From Amoebophrya sp. A120 (taxonomy: Eukaryota > Sar > Dinophyceae > Syndiniales > Amoebophryaceae), in the NCBI GenBank assembly GCA_905178155.1, contig CAJINV010000011.1, positions 705,982-769,981 on the forward strand: DNA of 64,000 nt, in the 5' to 3' direction. Shown here in pieces: positions 34,576-45,060 of this stretch. The position numbers and the translations under genes are program-made. The notes under the pieces were generated by a model. It was not told the origin of the DNA. It ran no database searches and worked only from the letters and a program-made list of their open reading frames with translations. The number at the start of each line of letters is the position of its first letter. Position 1 is the first letter of the stretch.

Positions 34576-37439
34576 AGCTAGAGGAAACGTTACGGATTGC
34601 AGTTTTTTAAAGCAGAAAGACGCGCGAACGTTTCTTACTGGGTATTTGGAAGTAGGAGGTGAATGTCAATGAGCCGAAGCACGACGTGCTTGGAGAGCAA
34701 CAAACTCAGCAGAAGGCACTGCTCAACTCATGTTGGTTTGTTTGTTGATGGTGTTCTCTACTCGTGTAAGTATTGCGGCATTTGTTTTCGTGAACAGCGC
34801 GGTCGCGACCGTCGTGGCTGCGTTTAGCTCCGTGACTTCATCTGTGAATGTCATTGACCCGGTTTCACTTGTGGAAGTCCGTGGCGGAGTCATGCGGCTG
34901 ACTTGTGGAGGTCCACGCCGTGCCGCGCAGTGAGCACGCGCGAGGTTGGCCCACATGCTGCGGCTGGGCCTCGTCGCGCCGTATCTGGCCGACAAAGTGG
35001 AGGGCCGGCATGAAGACCCGCAGCCGCGTGGCGCGTCAGGCGGCCACACAGCAGCGGAGCACGCAGAGAGTGAGAGCCAGCGAGGGCCTTTGGGCGGATT
35101 CAATGGGATCGGGCCCCTTGCGGGCAGTCGAGCCGAGGGCGGCGATTGTCGTCTACGATGCCGGACAGGGCCGATACCCTGACAGGCCGACACGCTGACA
35201 GGCCAGGCGGCGAAAGCCCCGCAGAGGAGCAACAAACGGCGCCGCCGTAGGGGTCAAAACTAACCCGATCTTCACGCGGTGGATAATCCGGGCGGCCTTC
35301 GTTCGTGGGTTTCGCCGCCGGCCTGCCCGCCCCGCGGCGCTTCGGTTTTTCTGTGGCGCGCGGGTGTTGGGCGGCGCTGCCCGTATGCCATGCGATGCGC
35401 CGACCCCTGGCCCAGCCGCGTGCATTGCGCGGGCCCAAAACTGGAAACGGTAGGCCCAGTGTAGTTGTTGGATGGGTAGCGCGGTGCTGTCGTGAGTGTG
35501 TCACTTCCTTCAAATAACAGAGCGAGGCGGGAAAATGGAAAACGAAAACACGGCCGGCAAAACGCGGCGCGCCTCATTGTGGCCATCTGCAACGCATCAG
35601 CGGCGGAATTGCCGGAGGGGCTGCAGCCCTGGCCGCGATGTCGCCAAGACATCTGATCTGGCGGACGCAAAACGGGCCAAGCGGGCCAAAAATTCGCGCA
35701 GTGCGCCCCCCAATAGCAGCGCCAGCAGCGCGTCTGCGTCCGTGGGGCCCTCCGGGCTTGTCACTGAGATCCTCGCGTCCCCAGTGAAGCAGCGCAAGAC
35801 CCCGGAACCGCCCCCCGTGGCTTGTGGGGCTCATGCGCCCCGCTTGTTCCGCCCTGGCGACTTCGGGGCCACGGCGCGCCGCTGCCGGGACCCCCTAGGT
35901 TCCCTTGGGGCTGCGGGTTGCGCCGCCCCCCCCCAGCGAGAGTTCTGGGCGAAGCTCAAGCCCCCGGAGCTTGCCGACGCGGCCGAGCTCGGCGAACAAC
36001 TCACCGCGTGGAGAACGTTGGGCGGCACCTGCGCAAGCTGATGAGGGAGCGCGGCGCGACAATTCGGAAATGGGCCCCCGACTGGATCCCGCGGGTGGGG
36101 TGGGCATGCCGCACGCGCTTGCCTGCCATGCCTCCGCCGTTGGCGTGCAACCAAGCACTCGCAGGCGTGGCCCTTCGGGGGGCTCCCTCCCTCGCGGCGG
36201 CCATCGGCCTGGCGCCGCCAACTGTTCTCTGCGCGCGGGCGAGACGCAGCCGGGCGCCGGCCGCGTGGTCGCGCGCCGCCCATTTCTTTGTAGATAGTGG
36301 ACGTGGCGCCCTGGCCTGGGCTGTGTGTCGCAGGTGTGTGGACGCACCAGTAGACCGGAGGCAGGAAGAGCCCGGGGCGCGCCCGCCGGTCCTCTTGGGT
36401 TGGTAGCTACCGACCCCGAGTTTCTTACCGGGCCATTTCGTTGGATTTCGTACGTACTTGAGAACGGCTTGCCGCTGTTTTTTTTCGGCGAATAGACTTG
36501 TTCCAGGGTGAGCAGACCTTTTGTGTGATAGATTTAATCTGAAGATCAGTTTTTGCTGAGCCGAGTTCCAGCAAAGGTTTTTTGTTTTACTCGCCGCTAT
36601 TGCACACTCATTTCCTTCGCGTGGTCTGTCAGTGGTGATTTTATGCATTTTTTTTTGCATCACTCAACAACATGCACATAAGATCATCAAGAGCGGACGA
36701 CCAGAAGAAAGATCAATCCATTCCTTCGCGTAGATGTTGCTCCGCACAGTAGGACCGCTTTAAGTTCGTACTTTGGTAGAAGAGTTTGCCACTTTGTACT
36801 TTTCCGTGCCGGTGATTAAGGTGATCGTCGATCTAGTCTGTTTACTGCTGGCACTTTCTTGTTCCCAAAATGTTTTGATGGAAGACAACATCCGATTTGA
36901 GGTTCATATGAAATTATTTCTCGAGAGCCAGTTCATAAAATATCAGCGAGGCCAAGTATTTATTCAAGGGTCCTGGGTTCTGTAAATGTTCAGTAGCCTT
37001 GCCTCTTCTCACTGAAGATTTTCGATCCACCTCATAATTTTTGATTCTTGCGCTTTTCATGATTTCCTCGACCAAAGTGAACTTGTCAAAACCATAGTTT
37101 CAGTACAGCTCTGTAGTGTAAGCTTGACACGCCAAAAGTATTGTTCTACGTAAATGCACTTGACGACGCAAGTTTTTGTTCCATTATTATCTTCGCGACC
37201 ACTTCAAAAAGACAATTTTTCATCTACAAACGACTGTAACTCTAAATCGATATTATCCACCCCGACGGCACGACGCGACGATCGCTTATCTGTTATTCCT
37301 ACACACTTCACGCCTTATAAATCTCTTTCTTGTAAGTACCTACAACTTTAATATCTCGTCCATGGTAAGTAGCGGTCGCGGGGTTTTTTATTTTTCCACT
37401 TGATTTACTTCTATTTTTACCAAATTATCTATCACGACG
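34576..37439. other. Long intergenic region with a GC-rich block
   Basis: Between the FKBP gene and the RRM gene. About 34900-36410 is GC-rich with long spurious frames on both strands; the flanks are AT-rich. A 67-codon frame at 34730-34933 starts with a signal-peptide-like MLVCLLMVFSTRV but has no further support. I found no convincing direct duplication around this block. Confidence 0.55.
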
Positions 37440-40400
37440 ATGTCGAACGAAGCGAGCAAAGTTTTCGTGGGTGGCCTGCCGTTGCAGGCAACCAAAGAGG
37501 AGCTGCAGTCCTATGCGGCAGAGTTCGGCGAAGTCAAGGACGCGGTATTATGATTTTTATTTACCATGCGAGCAGGTTGAAGATCGATGATCAAAATTTA
37601 GAACTACTCATTCGCCAGCACCTCGACCTCCTACTTCGAAAACGAAAAAATAAACTCACCCCCGCCTAGACCTACTCAATGAAAATACAAATCAGGTGAT
37701 CATGCTCGATAGGCTAACGAAGAACTCACGTGGCTTTGGTTTTGTCACCTTTGTGGAGGTGGAAGCGGCGCAGAGGTGCCTCGGCAAGACCGAGCCGCAC
37801 ATGCTGGCTGGCAAGCAAATCGAAATCAAGCCAACAGAATCTGACAAAGACGAGAACCCAGAATGGAAATTGTTCATCGGAGGGCTGGAAGAATCAGTAT
37901 AGTGCAGTGCTTATCATTTGTGCCTTCAAAAAATAAAATGCATGATTGCAAATACTACAAATATCGTCTCGGCGTCTAGGTCCGGGACAAAGTCGGAACT
38001 TGTAATGCTTGGCTTGCATTCCTGCCAGTAGAAGCAGTACTTTGTGTATGTAAAAGTCGCGACCCACAACTCCAAATTTCGCAGGTGAAGGACGAGGACT
38101 TGAGGTCAAAATTTTCCGAATTTGGCGAAGTGAATTCTGCTGTGGTGATGATGCGCGACGGAGTCAGCAGAAAGTTTGGATTCGTCAGCTACAAAACCGA
38201 GCCCGAATTTGCGGCGGCCATCATATGTCCGCACGTGGAGATAAATGGCAAGAAGATCGACGTGAAGGTGGCACAAATGCCCCGGGGACAGCACTTCCCC
38301 ACGGAAGGCAAGCTCTACATTGGCGACCTCGGCGAAAGCATGACCAACGACATGCTCAAGGAATACTTCTCCAGTCTCGGCGAAGTGCTCAGCGCAACGG
38401 TGATGATGGACCACGGCACCCAGAAAAGCAGTATAGAAATTTTTACTTCATCTCTTATTTGGACGCCGGGCACGACGGCGAGTTGGTGTGTTTTAGAATT
38501 TGAGAAGTATTTGTTCTATTAGGTCCTGGTGGAAGAAATTGAGTAAAGTTGTACTATGATCGTCCCGCCGTGATGAAGAAATAAGGGATATCCTATAGAA
38601 ACGAACCAAGTTGTTCTTCTCAGTGTCACAAGAAAATGTGGGAATGGGCCACAAAATTAATAAATGCAATGTGGTACTGACAGAAATTTCAATATATCTG
38701 TTGAAAGACGAAGATCAAAACCTAAAACAGAGGGGTTTGGTTTCGTGCAGTTTTCAGAGCCGAAGCAAGCCTACGATGTGATGCGCAAGCCACACATGAT
38801 TAACGGCACACAAGTGGTAGTCAAGTCATCAGCCAACAACGCACCGGTGGGGAAGCAAGGGAAAGGGTACAGAATTGTTTTCGAATTTTCATACCACGTA
38901 CGGTAATCCTGATAAGGATAGCCATACCGTTCAGAAGTGAGAATGATCCGAATGATGACTCCGCAAGGAGATAACAGGACGACGCGTGTTTTTATCGCAC
39001 ACTCTTCTTCTGCGTCCGCCGAATTTTTATAAAAAACCCATCATCTACCGAAAAAAAATCCCCAAAACACAGGAAAGACGGCAAGGACGGTAAGGGTGGG
39101 TACGGCAAGGGAGGGTACGGTGGTTACTACCCACCAGGCCAGGGCAAGGGCGGGCACCAGGACTGCACGAACAAGATCTTCGTGGGCGGGTTGCCACCCT
39201 CGGCCAACAACGAGACCATGAACCAATTTTTTTCGCAGTATGGACCAGTAAAGGACTGCATCGCGATGTACGACAGAGAGACAAGTATAGTTTTATAGTC
39301 TATAGAATGATACGAACTTGACTCAAAGGCTGTAGAGGAAAGTTCTGAGACCCTTAAACAGCATTAGAGATTGCGGCTCAACCTGGAGCAAACCTGGGGC
39401 AAACCCCTAGGGCTTTTCAAACTGGTTCTTTTCATATTGGCTAATACGCACGGCAGAGACTCAAAAGATAAAGGTCGAGCCGTAGGAAACGACCAAAAAC
39501 CACGACAAACGAGACGTCTGTGCACACACTGAATCACCACGCTACTACGGCAAAAGCTGAAGCTTTTCTGGAGCGCGAGCTCTAGAACTTTTCCAGTGTG
39601 TCTCCGCTTTTTTTCTTAAAGTGCATGCTACTGCGAAAATATTTCCGACAAATTCTACGGCTTAAGCTGTAGCCAAGCCGTGGATGCTTGGTGGCGGTGC
39701 AGCACGGTGGCCAGCACTTTCATCCCCTGCTTGGCCACCAGATGCTTGGCCGCCATGTTGGCCGTGCCTGCGAAAGCTCCTGGTGGCACCTCTTTCCCCT
39801 GCGTGCTGGCGCCTGCCTCTTAGCCCTGGCAGCTTTTCTTACCTACCCTGTGCGCTAGGTCTTGCCCCTCGCGGTACATCTTGTCCCCCGCAATACATCT
39901 TGCCCCTCACAGTACATCCCGCCCCTCGCAATAGATCCTGCCCCTCGCAGTACATCTTGCCCTTCGCAGTACATCTTGCCCCTCACAGTACACCTTGCCC
40001 CTTGCAGTACATCTTGCCCCTCGCCGTGCATCTTGCCCCTCGCAGCACATCTTGCCCCTGCGCATACGTCTTGCCCCTGGTAGGACTTCTTGCTCCTTGT
40101 AGTACTAGCGCCTCTTGTCCATCGCAATACAATCTCGCCTCGGCAGGCGCATGCACATCCTGCGCCGGATAGAACTTGCTTCTTGCCCCTGCTGGTAGGG
40201 CCTCTTGCTCCTGCTCCTGATAGCACATATAGGGTCCGCCTTCCAATACCCCCAGCGCCCTGCCGGCAAAGACCTAGCCGCCCCGCCCCGCCCTCGGGGA
40301 GCGAGCTAGCGAACAACCTCCACCGCCCCCAGGTTTCCCGCCGTGTGACTGCCACCCCGGCAGGCCCCGGGCCGCCCCTTGTTGCCCTCGCGGCGCATGC

Positions 40401-41704
40401 GTGCCCGCAGGTGCGCCCCCCGCTCCTCCAACGCCCGCGCGGGAACGTCCACGGGCCCTTTTTTTCCCCGCGCCAGCCATTTTTCTTCTTCGGTGTGCCA
40501 AGGCGGTGAAGGAAGGGTCCGCGCGCCAACTATAAACAGACACGCAGGCGCAAGCACAAGTAGGCAGCTGCCAAAGTCGCGGCCGTAAATTAATATCCAC
40601 TCGGGGCATGTTGCCGCTATCTTGCGGCGACTATGCCGAGGCCCGCTGCTGTCCGCGCAGTATGGACCAGTAAAGGACTGCATCGCGATGTACGACAGAG
40701 AGACAAGTATATTGCTAACTTATCGTCGCGAAGAAAAAAGTTTTTTTCACCGTAAAATCAAACTTGTGATGCATAAAATGGAAGAACACACGACACATTA
40801 GTGTTTGTCTTGCTAGTTGTACACATACAAAAAAAATTCATCCCTAAAATGAACTATCACAGCAAAACCACGAGGCTTCGGGTATGTAACGTTCGCAAGC
40901 GAGCAGGCTATGTATGCGTGCCTGCAGGACAAGGAGCGGCACTACATTGACGGCAAATACATCGACTGCAAGAGAGCGACGAATCAGCACGACCGGTCCG
41001 GTGGTGGCTATGGCGCGGCGCAGTACGGCCAGGCAGCAATGGGCGCGTATGGAGCAGGTATTGGAAGTGACAACTTTTATTTGCCTTACATCTTCTCCAG
41101 CGGATGGGTAATTCGAATTTTTGGGAAGCGGCAAAAACATTGTGTACTTTACCCATGATGATGATGATGATAGAACAAGCGAGCGAAAAGAGCTGCAAAA
41201 AATTATAAAGACAATCCTTCTGGAATTTGAATTTCAACGACTGTTGAAACAATAAACCACAAATAACAACATCAGCTTATGGCTACGGTGCGACCCCCGC
41301 CGCGTATGGGTACGCAGCACCCGCTTACCCGGCCTACGATATGACCGCCATGGACCCAAACTATGCAGCAGGTATTTATAATGTTCTCGACCCCACTGGG
41401 CAACAAGCTGCCGCAACTGCAGGTAGAAAGCACGACTGCTAAATTTCATGTGTTATTTCCTGTTTGATTTTTTCTGGAAGTCGAAGTAGCAAGCACATGA
41501 AGGCATAAAGATCAAAATCTTGCATCATTCATGTCTATAAAACAAACATCCAAAACAGCCGCCTATCAGCAGTACTACGCAGCTGCGGCTGCCGCCCCCC
41601 AGGCTCAGTACGCACAGTACTACGCCGCGGCCGCTGATCCCAACGCAGCAGCTTACGCGCAGCAGTACGCTGCCCAGGCCGCGGCGCGGCCAGGACCCTA
41701 CTAG
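37440..41704 (+). CDS. Four-RRM RNA-binding protein with Gly/Tyr/Ala-rich tail
   Basis: Probable nuclear or cytoplasmic mRNA-binding protein, of the hnRNP A / Musashi / DAZAP type. Exons 37440-37544, 37696-37896, 38085-38430, 38731-38866, 39073-39284, 40863-41057, 41276-41422 and 41559-41704 sum to 496 codons. All seven introns are GT-AG, several with donor GTATAG or GTATT. RNP2/RNP1 pairs are visible for each RRM: VFVGGL/RGFGFVTF, LFIGGL/RKFGFVSY, LYIGDL/KGFGFVQF and IFVGGL/RGFGYVTF. A Gly-rich linker (KDGKGGYGKGGYGG) precedes RRM4, and an Ala/Tyr/Gln-rich tail ends the protein. Introns fall inside each RRM, often next to the RNP1 motif. Intron 5 (39285-40862) holds a duplicate of the end of exon 5 and a minisatellite. 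No introner is present. The start ATG at 37440 sits just before RRM1. Confidence 0.92.
39234..39289 (+). repeat. Exon-end direct repeat, copy 1
   Basis: 56 bp covering the end of RRM4 exon 5 (codons for QYGPVKDCIAMYDRET) and its donor. It is identical, base for base, to 40656-40711. Confidence 0.95.
39863..40090. repeat. Degenerate 19-20 bp minisatellite
   Basis: About a dozen imperfect tandem copies of a unit close to ATCTTGCCCCTCGCAGTAC within intron 5 of the RRM gene. Open frames through it are repeat artefacts. Confidence 0.9.
40656..40711 (+). repeat. Exon-end direct repeat, copy 2 (inside intron)
   Basis: Exact copy of 39234-39289, placed in the intron after the GC-rich insertion. It has its own AG acceptor context (CGCAG) and GT donor, so it could act as a cryptic exon. 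As a 46-nt exon it would shift the frame. Confidence 0.93.
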
Positions 41705-43754
41705 ACGCCGGGATAAGCACAGCGGAGTCGTTGAAAAGCATCGATTGAGAACTGAACCGTGTTTCCGCATGATCAAGGAGCCGGATTATATGAGAAAAAT
41801 CGCAATAAAAAAATCACACACAGTCATCTTTAAAGTCTATACTATCGTTTCACTAGTTTGGTCTAGACTATCTACAAAGTTTATTACGTACTGATGTAAC
41901 CGCACAGAAGACAATTTTAACTTGAAGGCGTAGCAGAGGAGGCGGATGAGATCGTTTATACTGAAAGCAGGATTGATTAAGGTAACACCAGCAGTAGTAG
42001 ACGAAGCTGCTGTTGTTAACGATTATGGAAGTAAGAAGAACGCCGGATGCACAAGACACCTGCTCCCAAGAGCACCGAAGAAAGAAAAGGATTTCAGACC
42101 TTTAACTACGCCTAGCGAGAGATTGAAATAGAATAGATCACGGTAAAAAGAATAGCGCGCGCGCACCACCTTAAGATTGATTTAGATTCACGAAAATTAT
42201 CACAAGATACGTATAGCGAGTGGAGTCTTGGGAGATTGAGGCGGTCTTTTGGGTCATTGTGCCTCAAGATCTGAAGCACCATCCGCGCTGGTAGCGTATC
42301 CAGGTATTCAGACGAAAAAATCGACAGGTAGGCGCTGGACTTGTGATATACTATCGCTAGTACTATGTATCACCTGATCAGCACTACTAGATACAACTCC
42401 GGACGACGAGTTGTCACTTTATGCGTTTTTTTTTTTGTGTCCGTTATAATTTTCTCCCGTCCTAGTGGCACCAGACAGAGAGAAAGTACAAGACGGTGAA
42501 CGAAAAGAATTTGCAGGAGCCACAATTATATCAGCGACACCTACCAGGTTTTTCGAGCCACTAACAAAGGGCGAAAGTTAGTACCGAACTCAACAGTACA
42601 CGTACAGAGTACGCAGCCGCGTACGGTACTAGTGACACACGTATGTTTCAACGAAGAACTTCCCACTGACCACGCCAATGCAGTTCACTGTTTCTGTTAT
42701 CTAATGTAGCAGAAATATTGGGTCGTGATTTTTTCTACGCAGAACAATTATATCAGAACCCATTTTGACAAAACGCACGTCATTTACGACTGTAGATAAG
42801 TACTTCGACCCGCGAATGATGTTTTTGAAAAAAACGCAAGAAAACTCCGCTGCTCTCCTCACGCGACTGTAGGTGTTGCAGGGAATAAAATATGCCGTGC
42901 AACAGCCAGAGCCAACAGATTGTTCGCCATGAGTGTACAACTTTCCTCGGTGCTCGAGTATGTAATTTCATTTTTCACCTTCTGCATTCGCTCAAGCTGA
43001 AGCACGGAAAATGTTTCGACAACTCTTCACGATCTCGAAAATCCATGTTTGCGTCCATGGGTCCGGTTTTTTTTCGGTACTTACTGCAATCGGTCTCATT
43101 TATTTGCTTGGCATGTTTAATACATAGGAGTCAAACTTCCCGAGTTCTGGTGGGCAAGAATCTTGTAAGTAGTCTATTTGCGTCAGCAAGCAATGAGATT
43201 GAGGACAACTTCTACGGGCGGGGGGGGGGGAAATGTAAGTAGCATTATGGATACATGATAAGTTTAAGTCGATACACAGCCGATCACAGCAAAACAATTA
43301 TGTCGTTCGTGTGCATCCATCAATCCTCTCGCACAGCCTCTCTCCATTGAATCCTTTCCTCATAATTATGAAGTTGTCCCCTGGTCGTTCAATGCCTTTG
43401 TACGCAAAACCATAGAAAAATAACCATGAATGCTTCTGACTCTTCGGTGTTCATGTGTGTGCAACGTCGGATAAATGACAGCACCGCGATCAATATTCCT
43501 ATTGTGACAGCACGTTCTACCTCCTGCCGCCTCGCGGGGCGACAGAAACTGCAATGCGGCCGCCTAGCAAGGTAGATTTGCTTTATTCCTCAAGTAAGCC
43601 TTTACCTTCTTGTCCTGGTCCTGTAGCAATACTAGCCAAAGCGAAATTTGTTCGGAGCAGTCGCTTCTAGATTATCCTGCAAAAATTTAAGAAGCGCCAG
43701 AGTTCGAGTGCTTGTTTGTACTATCGAAGTGGCCTCTAGTATCTCTATCACAAT
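41705..43754. other. Intergenic region
   Basis: About 2 kb after the RRM gene. AT-rich, with only short frames on both strands. No introner ends, RNA gene or known repeat was recognised. Confidence 0.55.
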
Positions 43755-44778
43755 ATGGGCCCCGCACTTTTCGCCGCCCTGGCTGCGAGCGGTCGCACCT
43801 ACGCAAAGAAGCGACAGCAGATGCGGGAGGGGGAAACGCTGGGCGTGCCGGCCACGAATGCTGAGGGGAGACAGCGCAAGCCCTACGACGTGTCCGGACT
43901 AACCAAGCACCCGATGTGCTGCTTTTTCGCCATCTGCTGCTGCATGGCGTTTTTCGGCCGCAGCACCGATCTGTACAAACGGGATGTGGATGTAGACGCA
44001 GCGGCGCGAGAGGCCCGGGAAGATTTTGACTCTGAGTTTGACTACAACGATCCCGAGCTCCGCGGGGCGCTGTCGTAAGTAAATCAATCGGATGGGTTCT
44101 TGCAGCTGTGCTGGTAGTCTGTCTCGTCCCAGACTTCTGCTGCATCCGCATCTGTGTCGTATAATTTCCAAGAAATATTTATGATGAAATTGATTCGCCG
44201 TGGTTCTCCCTGAAAGAGCATTTCAAATGCTCTGAAAGATGTTGACAAAGAAGCGTTTTGTATAATGTCGATGCCTGTTTTTATTTTCGAGGAGAGCGCA
44301 GCAGCAGCTCTAGCTCAATGCGGAAGACCAAAACGCAATCGCTGATTTTCATTTTGCTACCTTGTGTTGATGATGCCATGATATCATTGTCGGTGATACA
44401 ACAACCTTGATGTTGTCTACCTAACCAGTCTCCGAGGTCGTCCTTAAAAAATTTTCGTTTTGGTTTCACAACTGAGCCTGGCTACATTACAAGATCGTAG
44501 CCAGAGTAGAGGCTGTTGTTATTGAGTCAAAATAAAACTGCACACTCGGGAGGTAGTTCTTGTCGCTTATACTGTTTGTTTTTGTTGCACAACAGGACGA
44601 ACAGTGTATGTGTATCGTGCTCGCCGTGGAAAGTTGATCTCGCGAGATCGTTCTTTCCCCAAAAATTTTCGTGGGCAGCAGCAAGGGTGCAATCGAAGTC
44701 GTCTTCGGGTACAATTACATCAAGATGCTCAGCTCAATAGTGGGTCCCTACTACCACGTTCCAGACATGTCCGTTTGA
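43755..44778 (+). CDS. Small Cys-rich, probably membrane-associated protein (139 aa)
   Basis: Not recognised. Exon 1 (43755-44074) encodes a basic N-terminus, then a Cys-rich hydrophobic stretch (MCCFFAICCCMAFF, about residues 55-68) and an acidic segment DFDSEFDYNDPELRG. The frame meets TAA at 44076, but this TAA is part of a strong donor GTAAGT. Splicing from 44074 to 44679 adds codons for SKGAIEVVFGYNYIKML and ends at TGA 44776-44778, giving 140 codons in frame. Two acceptors 3 nt apart (NAGNAG) are possible. If the intron is not real, the protein is 107 residues ending at 44078. The ATG at 43755 opens the frame directly with MGPALFAAL. Confidence 0.6.
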
Positions 44779-45060
44779 TCCCGAATGGGGGGGCGGATGT
44801 GTCCTCTAAATAGAATTTTTGGTAACGCGCATGCGTACGAGCTTCTGACCAGCACAATGCCCACCGTCAAAGAAGAGTAGAAACGGGAAAAAATACGCTT
44901 CTTCGTTCTACTTCAGACGAAAGTGGGATCTGATCTAAAGCTGTCGCTGATGATGAATATTGGGGCTACAAAATCGATATAGAAACTACAAAAACACCCT
45001 GAGGACTGAATAAGCTTTGAGGATAAGCCTGAAAATTCAGAGAAAGAACATGCTTGTATA

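Noticed and set aside
34730-34933. 67-codon frame with signal-peptide-like start
   Set aside because: Runs into the GC-rich block, no domain, no splice partner found.
35272-36663. Open frames of 130-220 codons in the GC-rich intergenic block
   Set aside because: Mutually overlapping in several frames, low complexity, no recognisable start context or domain.
36773-36985. Open frame of 70 codons with a hydrophobic stretch
   Set aside because: AT-rich, starts without an ATG, no support from neighbours; could be chance.
39855-40529. Antisense 224-codon frame in the RRM gene intron
   Set aside because: It translates the 19-20 bp minisatellite and inherits its periodicity.
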